A stretch of DNA of 36,787 bases. It comes from Oscillospiraceae bacterium. GTDB taxonomy: Bacteria; Bacillota_A; Clostridia; Oscillospirales; Oscillospiraceae. This document shows, in pieces, positions 6,211-13,600 of the stretch. The first letter of the stretch is position 1. Every line of letters starts with the position of its first letter. The stretch lies in contig JAFYCC010000023.1 of assembly GCA_017539885.1 (NCBI GenBank), forward strand, positions 1 to 36,787. The letters run 5' to 3'. The translations under genes were made by a program, and so were the position numbers. The notes under the pieces are model-generated. The model was given only the letters and a program-made list of their open reading frames with translations, was not told the DNA's origin and did not search any database.

Positions 6211-8586
6211 TTACAGATCTTCGAATTCGCTTCTCTCGATGATGTCGTTCTGAAGCGCCGTGCTCAGCTCAGTGAACAGCGCGCTGTAGGTGGCCACGCG
6301 CACGACGAGATCCTTGTACTTCTCCGGCTCCTTCTGCGCCTCGCGAAGCGTGGCGCTGTCGACGATGTTGAACTGCGCGTGGTAGCCGCCGCGCTTGCAG
6401 TAGGTGCGCAGCAGCGCCGCGAAGCGGGCAAGCCGCGCTTCGTCGCGCAGGGCGCTCGGGTTGATGCGCATGTTGAACACGGAACCGCCGGGCAGGTTGA
6501 CGTGGTGGAGGTGCGACACGGAGTTGAAAGTGCCCGTAACGCCCGTCTTGTTGCGCCCCTGGTGCGGAGAAACGCCGCCCTCGGCCAGAGGCTCACCGGC
6601 GAGACGGCCATCCGGCGTCGCGCCCTGCAGTCTGCCGAACATGAGGTGGTTCGTGCCGGCGGCGGAGGCCAGCGCGAGATTATCGCCCTTGTAGCCCTTG
6701 TGCTTGGCGAGCTCATCGTAGAACGCGTCAATGACCACGTTGGCCATATCGTCCACGTAGTCGATGCCGTTGCCGAACTTCGGCTGCTTGATTAGGTACT
6801 GGCGCAGCTCCTCGTAGCCCTCGAAGTTCGCGTCCAGCGCGTCGATCAGCTCGGCCATCGTGCAGAACTTGTCGTCAAAGACGGCCTTCTTGAGCGCGGC
6901 CAGCGAGTCGGCGCAGTCGATCGTGCCGCACAGGCCGTAGCCTTCGTTGGAGAAAGGATAGGTCAGGCCGTCGCAGACGTCCACGCCCTTTTCCAGACAG
7001 CCGTCGAAGAGGATGGAATGGAAGGGCTGCGGTACATATTTGGCGTATACCTCACGCAGGAGCGTGTTGTTTGCCACGCCCGGCACGACGGCGGCTTCGA
7101 TCTGCTTTTTGAACGCGTCCAGCACTTCCTCAAAGGAGGCGAACTTGCGCGGATCGCCGGTCTCGATGCCCCACTTCTCTCCGGTGATGCGGGAGACGCC
7201 GTTGTTCAGGGCGAACTCCAGCAGGATCGCGCAGTTGATGTTGCAGGCGGTGGTGTCGAAGTAGCGCTTGGGGATGGCGGGCGTGAAGCAGCCGGAGATC
7301 GTGTAGTCGCGCGCGGCCTCAACGGGTCTGCCCTCCTTCTCGAACTGCTTGAGCACCGTGTAATCGGAGGCGAACTTGAGCTTGCCGCGCAGGACCTTGT
7401 TGGCCGCGCAGGCGCGGATGATGAAATCGTCCGGCGTCTCGTCGCCGATGCGGATGATGACCTCGTCGACGGTCAGGCCGACCTGCGTCTCCGCCTCCAG
7501 AATGAGCCAGCTCAGCTCGTTCGTTGCGGGCTTGCCGTCGGGCGTCGCGCCGCCGAGGGTGATGCCGGCCATGGTGGCGAAGCCGCCGAGCGTCTCCACG
7601 TGCGCGGTGGGGATGATCATGGCCATGTCGTTCATCTTCACGAGCGCGAGCGCGACCAGCTCTTCCGCCTGCGCCGTGGTAATGACGCCGTTGTCGATAT
7701 CCTTCCGGAAGTAGGGATAGAGGTACTGGTCCGGTCTGCCGAAGGTGATGCCGAGCGCGGGCGCCTCGATGCGCAGGCACAGGTTGACGAACCACATCGC
7801 CTGCAGCGCCTGCTGGAAGCTCTCGGCGGGATAGGCGGGCACGCGGCGGCAGTTGACGGCGATCTGCCTCAGCTCCGCGCGGCGCTGCTCGTCCTTCTCC
7901 TCCTCTGCCATCTTGTCGGCGAGCTCGGCATAACGGTTTGCGAAGCGGATCGCGCCGTCGAGCGCGAGCTTCGAGGCCGTTATATAGGTGATCTTCTCCT
8001 GATTGGCGGGGTCGGTGCGTGCGATCTCCTCGTCGATCTGCTGCTTCATCGCCTCAAAGCCGACGCCGAGCGCCTTCTCGTAGTCGACCGCCGTATGCGC
8101 CAGGTGCGTGGCCTGACCTGCGATGGCCATGAAGATGGCGCGGTCCTGATTCATCAGTGCAACTCGATCGACGCGCCGCACCCACTCGTCCTGCGGCGTC
8201 CTGCCGTCCCAGTACGGGAGGTATTTCTGCATGGTCTTCCGCTCTTCTTCCCCGACGGGGGCGCAGCGGTCCCACTGGCGCTCGGAGAGCAGGTCGATCT
8301 CGTCCAGATACCATTTCCACTGCAGCTCCGGGATCAGGAGTGCGCCGCGGTGCTTGCTGGTGGTATTGCCGACGATGAGTTCGCCGTCGTCGATGCGGAT
8401 GCGCATGTTCTCCAGAACGTGCACCATGCCCTTCGCGCGGCGGATGACCTGAGGTTCGCCCTCCGTCTGCATGAAGGACTCAGTAAGATACTTCGCGCGG
8501 TCGGCGCAGACCTCCGGAGGTCCGAGCACGAGCTCTCTGAGCCGCGCGACGCGATCGGTGCACTTGTTGAACTTCATCATGTCCAT
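6211..8586 (-). CDS. Pyruvate-formate-lyase-type glycyl radical enzyme with the radical glycine replaced by threonine (791 aa)
   Basis: Full-length member of the glycyl radical enzyme superfamily, of the dehydratase/decarboxylase-like size class. Residues about 10-620 form the PFL domain and the last ~110 residues form the glycine radical domain. The thiyl-radical cysteine is present as SGC (Cys433), but the Glu found two residues later in many eliminases is Thr435 (GCFTP). At the C-terminus the normal RVxGYS motif reads RVATYS: codon ACC at 6289-6291 gives Thr766, 26 residues from the end, where the radical glycine should be. The rest of the domain is intact (GGYHAQFN, AQKEPEKYKDLVVRV). A ribosome binding site GGAAGGGG precedes ATG. 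It lies 34 bp after its activase. The substrate is unknown, and catalysis by the known radical route is doubtful. Confidence 0.85.
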   Translation of the reverse strand: MDMMKFNKCTDRVARLRELVLGPPEVCADRAKYLTESFMQTEGEPQVIRRAKGMVHVLENMRIRIDDGELIVGNTTSKHRGALLIPELQWKWYLDEIDLLSERQWDRCAPVGEEERKTMQKYLPYWDGRTPQDEWVRRVDRVALMNQDRAIFMAIAGQATHLAHTAVDYEKALGVGFEAMKQQIDEEIARTDPANQEKITYITASKLALDGAIRFANRYAELADKMAEEEKDEQRRAELRQIAVNCRRVPAYPAESFQQALQAMWFVNLCLRIEAPALGITFGRPDQYLYPYFRKDIDNGVITTAQAEELVALALVKMNDMAMIIPTAHVETLGGFATMAGITLGGATPDGKPATNELSWLILEAETQVGLTVDEVIIRIGDETPDDFIIRACAANKVLRGKLKFASDYTVLKQFEKEGRPVEAARDYTISGCFTPAIPKRYFDTTACNINCAILLEFALNNGVSRITGEKWGIETGDPRKFASFEEVLDAFKKQIEAAVVPGVANNTLLREVYAKYVPQPFHSILFDGCLEKGVDVCDGLTYPFSNEGYGLCGTIDCADSLAALKKAVFDDKFCTMAELIDALDANFEGYEELRQYLIKQPKFGNGIDYVDDMANVVIDAFYDELAKHKGYKGDNLALASAAGTNHLMFGRLQGATPDGRLAGEPLAEGGVSPHQGRNKTGVTGTFNSVSHLHHVNLPGGSVFNMRINPSALRDEARLARFAALLRTYCKRGGYHAQFNIVDSATLREAQKEPEKYKDLVVRVATYSALFTELSTALQNDIIERSEFEDL

Positions 8587-8620
8587 TTTTTAAACCCCTT
8601 CCGCATTATAATCGATTCGG

Positions 8621-9538
8621 TCAGCCGCCTACCTGAACGGTCAGGCCGCGGCCCTCGAGTATGGCCTTGATCTCTTCAACGCGATCGTTCGACAGCCGCT
8701 CCGTACCCTCGAGCGGATACGCGACGCCGCGCTGTCCGAACTTGATTTTTCCGAAATCGTGATAAGGGATCATGTCGACCCGGATGAGTGAGCGCAGCCC
8801 GGCAAGAAGTTCCGCCTCAGCTTTTATCGTCTCATCGGAATCGTTGCAGCCCGGAATGATGGGCATGCGTACGATGATCGGTTTGCCCTCTGCGTCCAGT
8901 TCTCGAAGATTGCGAAGGATCAGTTCGTTCGACACGCCCGTGCAGCGCTTATGTTCGTCGGGGTCGATGCCCTTGATGTCGAACAGCAGGAGATCCGCTT
9001 CGGACAGCAGCGCTCTCGCCTCTTCGCTGATCGTGTAGCCGCAGGTATCGAGCGCTACGTGGATGCCCTGCTCGTGCAGACGGCGCATCAGTTCTCCTGT
9101 AAAGCGCCAGTGCATGGTCGGTTCCCCGCCGCCGATGGTCACGCCGCCTCCGGTCGCGTCGAAATAATCCTTGTCTCTCAGGATGATCTCCATGATCTCG
9201 TCGATCGTATACTCACGTCCGAATGTGTCGATGGCGTCCATATAGCAGGCCTTGATGCATTTGCCGCACATCGTGCATCTGGCCCGGTCGATGGAGACGA
9301 TCTTGCCGTCCTCAAAGTGCAGCGCGCCCTCATCGCAGACGTCATAGCACTTGCCGCAGGCGGTGCAGAGCTCCGCCTCGAGCTTGATCTCCGGCTGAAA
9401 GCTCTGCCCCTCGGAATTGCAGCACCAGAGGCAGCGGAGCGGGCATCCTTTCAGAAACACGGTCGTCCGCGAACCCGGCCCGTCCACATAGGATCCGTAA
9501 GCGATATTAAAGATGATGCATTTGTTCTCTTTGGACAT
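8621..9538 (-). CDS. Glycyl radical enzyme activase, radical SAM protein with two ferredoxin clusters (305 aa)
   Basis: A PFL-activase-type radical SAM enzyme that would use S-adenosylmethionine to abstract hydrogen from the partner's glycine. The SAM cluster motif CPLRCLWC (CX3CX2C) is at residues 32-39, followed by NSEG. An inserted ferredoxin domain carries CTACGKCYDVC and CTMCGKCIKAC, binding two further 4Fe-4S clusters as in activases of the hydroxyphenylacetate decarboxylase and benzylsuccinate synthase types. The GGGEPTMH segment and the DTCGY motif of the SAM barrel are present. A GGAGG ribosome binding site precedes ATG. It is first in a two-gene operon with the Thr766 enzyme. All visible catalytic motifs are intact, which contrasts with its partner. 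Confidence 0.93.
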   Translation of the reverse strand: MSKENKCIIFNIAYGSYVDGPGSRTTVFLKGCPLRCLWCCNSEGQSFQPEIKLEAELCTACGKCYDVCDEGALHFEDGKIVSIDRARCTMCGKCIKACYMDAIDTFGREYTIDEIMEIILRDKDYFDATGGGVTIGGGEPTMHWRFTGELMRRLHEQGIHVALDTCGYTISEEARALLSEADLLLFDIKGIDPDEHKRCTGVSNELILRNLRELDAEGKPIIVRMPIIPGCNDSDETIKAEAELLAGLRSLIRVDMIPYHDFGKIKFGQRGVAYPLEGTERLSNDRVEEIKAILEGRGLTVQVGG

Positions 9539-9605
9539 TTTTTCCTCCGATCCGGCAGCCGCGGTCGCTCATAAAGCGATCTGCGGCACAGGCTGATACA
9601 TATTA

Positions 9606-9634
9606 ATACTATCATAAAATGTCTCTATCTGCAA
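9606..9634 (-). promoter_or_regulatory. Likely sigma-A promoter of the activase/glycyl radical enzyme operon
   Basis: On the minus strand TTGCAG, a 17-bp spacer and TAGTAT lie about 70 bp upstream of the activase start. The match is moderate (TTGCAG agrees with TTGACA at four positions). No operator is evident. Confidence 0.5.
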
Positions 9635-9729
9635 TCGGATATTTGTGCTTTTTCACCCGGAAAGCATGAAAAACGAGTAATGCAGACTATAAAGAAACCC
9701 TTATGTGCAGGCGGCTTCAAGTCCTGAAT

Positions 9730-9783
9730 TTCAGTTTTATTTCAGTTTGTATTCAGTCCTAATTAAGAATCGTCTCCTACAAT
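9730..9783 (+). promoter_or_regulatory. Triple 11-bp direct repeat (TTCAG) in front of a -10 element
   Basis: TTCAG occurs at 9730, 9741 and 9752, exactly 11 bp apart, in the context TTTCAGTTTTAT. A -10-like TACAAT is at 9778-9783 and there is no good -35. Head-to-tail 11-bp repeats taking the place of a -35 are the layout of sites bound by OmpR/PhoB-family response regulators. The target would be the proline-rich protein gene starting at 9851. No response regulator is encoded in the window. The rest of the 9539-9850 gap holds only the activase promoter and AT-rich sequence. Confidence 0.6.
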
Positions 9784-9850
9784 GACGATGCAGGGATCAG
9801 GAAACGCAGATCCCCCCTATGCAGAACGCTATTGAACAGGAGGTATCCTT

Positions 9851-10432
9851 ATGAAAGCAATCAAACGTCTTCCCAGCGTCCGGCTTTTTGCAGTGAGCCT
9901 CGCCCTGCTGCTTCTGACAGCAGCTGCGATCGGCACGCGTGCCGACGCGCTCACCATTCAGGACAGCGGCAGCGACGCTGTGACGTCCGCCACGCCGGTC
10001 CCGGACAGTTCTCTGCCCCCGCAGGCAGAAGGGCAGACCCCGCCGCAATTCGCGGAAGGCACACGACCGCAGTTCCCGGACGGCACGCAGCCGCAGCTCC
10101 CCGACGGTCAGACGATGCCGGTGCGCCCTGACGGGGAGCAGCGCCAGTTTCGCTCTTTCCCATCTGAAGACGGATCCGGCGCCGCTCTGCAGTTTCCCGG
10201 AAAGAAGAGCATTGACGGCGAGTCCGGAGGGCGTACCCTCATGATCGGGCAAGGCGCCGACGGTGCCGGTCTGGAGCAGAACGGTGTGCTCGCGAGGCAG
10301 ACATCGCCCATTCTCTGGGCGCTGGTCGGCTTCAGCACCGCGCTCGTGCTCACCGGCGCCGGATTCGGGATCGCAGCGATCGTGCGGCACAGAAAGGCCA
10401 GGAAAGAAGCCGTGGTCGAAATCGAACCGTAA
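9851..10432 (+). CDS. Proline-rich, membrane-anchored secreted protein (193 aa)
   Basis: A signal peptide (MKAIKRLPSV then a hydrophobic stretch ending near ADA at residue 33) leads to a Pro/Gln-rich region, residues 50-100, with repeats of the pattern PQF-x-E/D-G-T-x-PQ. A transmembrane helix at about 157-181 is followed by a basic tail. The protein is therefore predicted to span the membrane with its repeat region outside. AGGAGGT is well placed 7-8 bp before ATG. It has its own promoter region with 11-bp repeats and a following terminator, so it forms a single-gene unit. I do not recognise a family. The overlapping antisense frame at 9797-10519 is a shadow. Confidence 0.75.
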   Translation: MKAIKRLPSVRLFAVSLALLLLTAAAIGTRADALTIQDSGSDAVTSATPVPDSSLPPQAEGQTPPQFAEGTRPQFPDGTQPQLPDGQTMPVRPDGEQRQFRSFPSEDGSGAALQFPGKKSIDGESGGRTLMIGQGADGAGLEQNGVLARQTSPILWALVGFSTALVLTGAGFGIAAIVRHRKARKEAVVEIEP

Positions 10433-10450
10433 AAATCCAGATGTTTGAAA

Positions 10451-10480
10451 AGGCCCGCTCCGGCGGGTCTTTTCCTTTTT
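10451..10480 (+). terminator. Terminator of the proline-rich protein gene
   Basis: CCCGC, loop TCCG, GCGGG, followed by TCTTTTCCTTTTT. It lies about 20 bp after the stop codon. Confidence 0.85.
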
Positions 10481-10512
10481 CGTTTCAAACCCGCGGCGGG
10501 GGCCGATTAAAG

Positions 10513-10548
10513 TTGACAATCCCGATGCATATTGGGTAAAATATGCAT
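10513..10548 (+). promoter_or_regulatory. Sigma-A promoter of the dlt-like operon with an inverted repeat over the -10
   Basis: TTGACA (10513-10518), an 18-bp spacer and TAAAAT (10537-10542). The perfect inverted repeat ATGCATAT-N8-ATATGCAT (10525-10548) brackets the -10 element and is well placed to bind a dimeric repressor. The predicted transcript start is near 10549, so the ATG at 10556 would be almost leaderless. That supports the later start at 10580. Confidence 0.75.
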
Positions 10549-10579
10549 TTAGGATATGTATTCTTGGAGGATCGGCCGC

Positions 10580-13500
10580 ATGAGAAATGAACGACGAAAC
10601 CGCATACTCTGTCTGCTAATAGCGGCAATTACGCTGCTCGCTTTCTGCGCGGGCTGCGGCGGCGGACAAGGCGCGACGCCCGGTCCCGTGACGCAGTCTC
10701 CGACAGAAGCCGCCTCCGATGGGGGACGGCATCTGCTCAGGGTGGCCGTCATCTACGACGGCAGCTGTTCGGACGGCAGCTGGACGGACACCTTCGCCGC
10801 TCTGAAGCAGTCGCTCACGCTCTGTGTCGAGGCTTTCGCGGAGGATGTCTCTCAGCTTGACGGGGAACTGAACAAACTGCCTGCCTACGACATCTATTAC
10901 CTGGACCGCTCCCTTGCCGGTTCCGACCGGGGACAGGCCATCAGGACGCGGGTCCAGCAGTTTGTGTCCGAGGGCGCGACGGCGGTACTCGCCAACGAAC
11001 TGCATGCGCTCTTCGATCCTGACTTTATCGGCGCCAGCCGTTTTGAAAAGCTTGACGGCTATCCCTGGGGAATGGTCGCGCTCAGCGCCGGAGACGCGCT
11101 GAGGCCCCTGCAGGAACTGATCGCGGATTATGCTTTTCTGTATCAGAACTATCCGGAATTCAGCAGCGATCTGGAAGGCCGCGACTACGGTTACGCCGCC
11201 GAGTGCACAAGCGCTCAGCCCATCATCGGCTGGGGAGCCTACGCCCTGTACAGTCTAAACAGCTATGGCAGCGGCAGCGTCTTTTTCCTCAACCCCCTGC
11301 TGCCCAACGCATTCTCTGTAAACGGTTTCTCCATGGAAAAGCGCTCCGATACCCAGGCGGCCTTTGCGAGCACGAGCGCGAGCTGCAATCAGCTTCTGCT
11401 CGGCGCGATCTCGGAGTACGTCTTCCAGCAGCGCTACGGCTATTCCCTCTCACGCGTATTCGGCAGCTTCGGCGGCAGCAATATGGCCTGGGAGCTGCAT
11501 TTCGAAGAGATCACCGGCATTGAGAACGGCTCCGCGCGCATCTTCGGAGAGCTCTGCCGCGAGAGCGGACAGATCCCCTCCTACACGCTCATACGCAACA
11601 CTTACCGATGGTTCCTGCGTCAGGAGAGCGTCACTTATCTGCCCGGAAGCTCCGCTGGCGGCTATGAGATGGATCTCAGCGAGAGCGCCTATTCCTCCGG
11701 CAGGCACATTGCGGCGGACGGAGGCTGGCTTGGTCTCGCCTATATGGAAAACGGCGGAAGCTATTTCAGCGACTATCCGGAATACGATCTTCGCGCCGTC
11801 CCGGCTGCGGCGGACTTTACCGGTGACGGTCTGATCGATCTTGTTGTCGGCGGTATCGACGGCAGACTGTATTTCTTCCGCGGCGAGGGCTGCAGCGACC
11901 GTCTGCACGTCACCTCGGCCGGGACTCTCGTCCTGCGCAAGGGCGAGGCGCTCAAGGTGCGTGGCTTCAGCGCGCCGTGCGTCTGCGACTGGGACGGCAA
12001 CGGTGTCTGGGATCTCGTCTCCGGAGCGGACGATGGAAGAGTCTACCTGCTCATGGGCAGTCCCGGGCCGCAGTTCGAGCCTCCCGCGCCGCTGCAGGAT
12101 CTCGGCGGCGAGACACAGACTATGCCAGCTGTCGGCGATCTGGACGGCGATGGCACGGACGACCTCGTGATCGGGACGGGAGACGGGCGGCTGCTCGCCT
12201 GCTTCGGTTCTCTGAGCGGAGCACTCGAGGATCTGGACGGCCGCGTTGAGAATCTGTCCCCGCTCGGGAGCTGGCTGAGTCCCTGCATCTACGACTACAA
12301 CGGCGACGGCCTGCAGGACCTCGTCATCGGCACATACGACGGTTATATCGCCCTTCGTCTGAACGATGGGCGCGGCGGCTTTTCCGACGCGGGATGCATC
12401 ACCTGCTCCGAGCCCAACTACAAGGGAAACAACAATCTCAAGTTCGGCAACTGGTGCTCGCCGCGCTTTGCCGATCTCGACGGCGACGGATTCGATGAAC
12501 TGCTTTGCGGCAGTCAGGAATACGGGATGGCCGTGCCGATCGATTCGGAATACTTCCCCTTTGAATCGCAGCTGCGCGAACAGCTCGATTACATGCGGGA
12601 AAACGAGTTCTACTGCGGCGCGCATTTCTATACCAACGCCCACGCCACGCCAGCGCGCGAGGCCTTCGAGCTGCGCGCCCAGCTCGCCTCCCGCGCATAC
12701 TACGGTCTGCCGAATGAGGGGATCGGCGCAAACCAGCACACCTGGTACACTTCCTCCGCGGAGACCGCTCAGAGTTTCCACAGTCTTTGGGACAGCGGTA
12801 TCCTATGGGAGAGCGGTTTCATGGCGGCAAACGCGGCGAGCGTCACCCCGCAGACGAATCCTCAGAACGTGATCTCCCTTCCCTTCTTCCTTGAACAGGA
12901 CGGCCAGCGCACGATCCTGATGCAGAACAACTCCACGCTTCTCTACATGGACGAAAAAGGACCTGCTCTCTCCGCGAAATACGGCATGCCCGTGTGCGTG
13001 TATTACCACTGCGACTTTGCCTACCGCGACGCGGACGCTGAGCGCGAGCGCATCGCTGCGGTAGAGGACTTCCGGCAGACTTTCGGGTACAACTTCGTAC
13101 GCGAGGATCAGATGATGAAGGCGAGCGCCGCCGCCTATAACCTGACGGTGGACGCCCGCATGACGGACGGGGTCCTCACGCTCACACCCGGCTGTGAAAG
13201 CGGGGACGGAGCGCTCTATGATCCCGCCTACCAGGCCGCCTGCGGCGTGCGGCTGCGCTTCGCTGACAAAGCGAAACTTCCCTCCGCCTTCTGCGACGCC
13301 GCGGTGCTCCGGCGTACGGATGACGCGCTCTATCTCTCCCTCGCCGGAGAAACGCATCTGCGCTTCGACGGCGGCGGCAGCGAAAGCCGCATCGAACGCG
13401 TCAACGTTCCCGCCGAAGTGACGCTCACCGCGCAGAGCGCGGAACTCGTCTTCGCCGACGGCGGCCTGATGCAGGCTGTCGTCTCCGGCAGCGCCTCGAC

Positions 13501-13597
13501 GGCGTCGGAGGGCTGGGCGGCTCAGGAAACCGGCGGCAGAACGATTTTCACGAAATTCGGCGGCGCTGACACGCTCCGCATCGACTTTGGAGGCTGA
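10580..13597 (+). CDS. Large FG-GAP/VCBS-repeat lipoprotein heading a dlt-like operon (1005 aa)
   Basis: The start at 10580 is chosen over 10556 because GGAGG lies 9 bp before it. The N-terminus is a lipoprotein signal with Cys26 (CAGC). Residues 40-400 form an unrecognised alpha/beta domain. Five FG-GAP-type calcium-binding units follow at about residues 411, 470, 519, 571 and 631, each with a D-x-D/T-x-DG motif (DFTGDGLIDL, DWDGNGVWDL, DLDGDGTDDL, DYNGDGLQDL, DLDGDGFDEL), which usually build a beta-propeller. A further ~370-residue C-terminal region ends in beta-rich sequence. Its VYYHCDFAYRDADAE segment faintly recalls carbohydrate-active enzymes, but no catalytic motif is certain. The next gene begins 3 bp after its stop. 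It is probably an extracytoplasmic partner of the acylation genes. Confidence 0.8.
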   Translation: MRNERRNRILCLLIAAITLLAFCAGCGGGQGATPGPVTQSPTEAASDGGRHLLRVAVIYDGSCSDGSWTDTFAALKQSLTLCVEAFAEDVSQLDGELNKLPAYDIYYLDRSLAGSDRGQAIRTRVQQFVSEGATAVLANELHALFDPDFIGASRFEKLDGYPWGMVALSAGDALRPLQELIADYAFLYQNYPEFSSDLEGRDYGYAAECTSAQPIIGWGAYALYSLNSYGSGSVFFLNPLLPNAFSVNGFSMEKRSDTQAAFASTSASCNQLLLGAISEYVFQQRYGYSLSRVFGSFGGSNMAWELHFEEITGIENGSARIFGELCRESGQIPSYTLIRNTYRWFLRQESVTYLPGSSAGGYEMDLSESAYSSGRHIAADGGWLGLAYMENGGSYFSDYPEYDLRAVPAAADFTGDGLIDLVVGGIDGRLYFFRGEGCSDRLHVTSAGTLVLRKGEALKVRGFSAPCVCDWDGNGVWDLVSGADDGRVYLLMGSPGPQFEPPAPLQDLGGETQTMPAVGDLDGDGTDDLVIGTGDGRLLACFGSLSGALEDLDGRVENLSPLGSWLSPCIYDYNGDGLQDLVIGTYDGYIALRLNDGRGGFSDAGCITCSEPNYKGNNNLKFGNWCSPRFADLDGDGFDELLCGSQEYGMAVPIDSEYFPFESQLREQLDYMRENEFYCGAHFYTNAHATPAREAFELRAQLASRAYYGLPNEGIGANQHTWYTSSAETAQSFHSLWDSGILWESGFMAANAASVTPQTNPQNVISLPFFLEQDGQRTILMQNNSTLLYMDEKGPALSAKYGMPVCVYYHCDFAYRDADAERERIAAVEDFRQTFGYNFVREDQMMKASAAAYNLTVDARMTDGVLTLTPGCESGDGALYDPAYQAACGVRLRFADKAKLPSAFCDAAVLRRTDDALYLSLAGETHLRFDGGGSESRIERVNVPAEVTLTAQSAELVFADGGLMQAVVSGSASTASEGWAAQETGGRTIFTKFGGADTLRIDFGG

Positions 13598-13600
13598 ATA

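Noticed and set aside
7018..8670. A 550-residue ORF on the plus strand opposite the glycyl radical enzyme
   Set aside because: It is a shadow of a recognised gene, with Asp/Gly/Val/Leu/Arg-biased composition and no family match.
9797..10519. A 240-residue minus-strand ORF over the proline-rich protein
   Set aside because: The plus frame has a signal peptide, membrane helix and AGGAGGT; the minus frame runs through a terminator.
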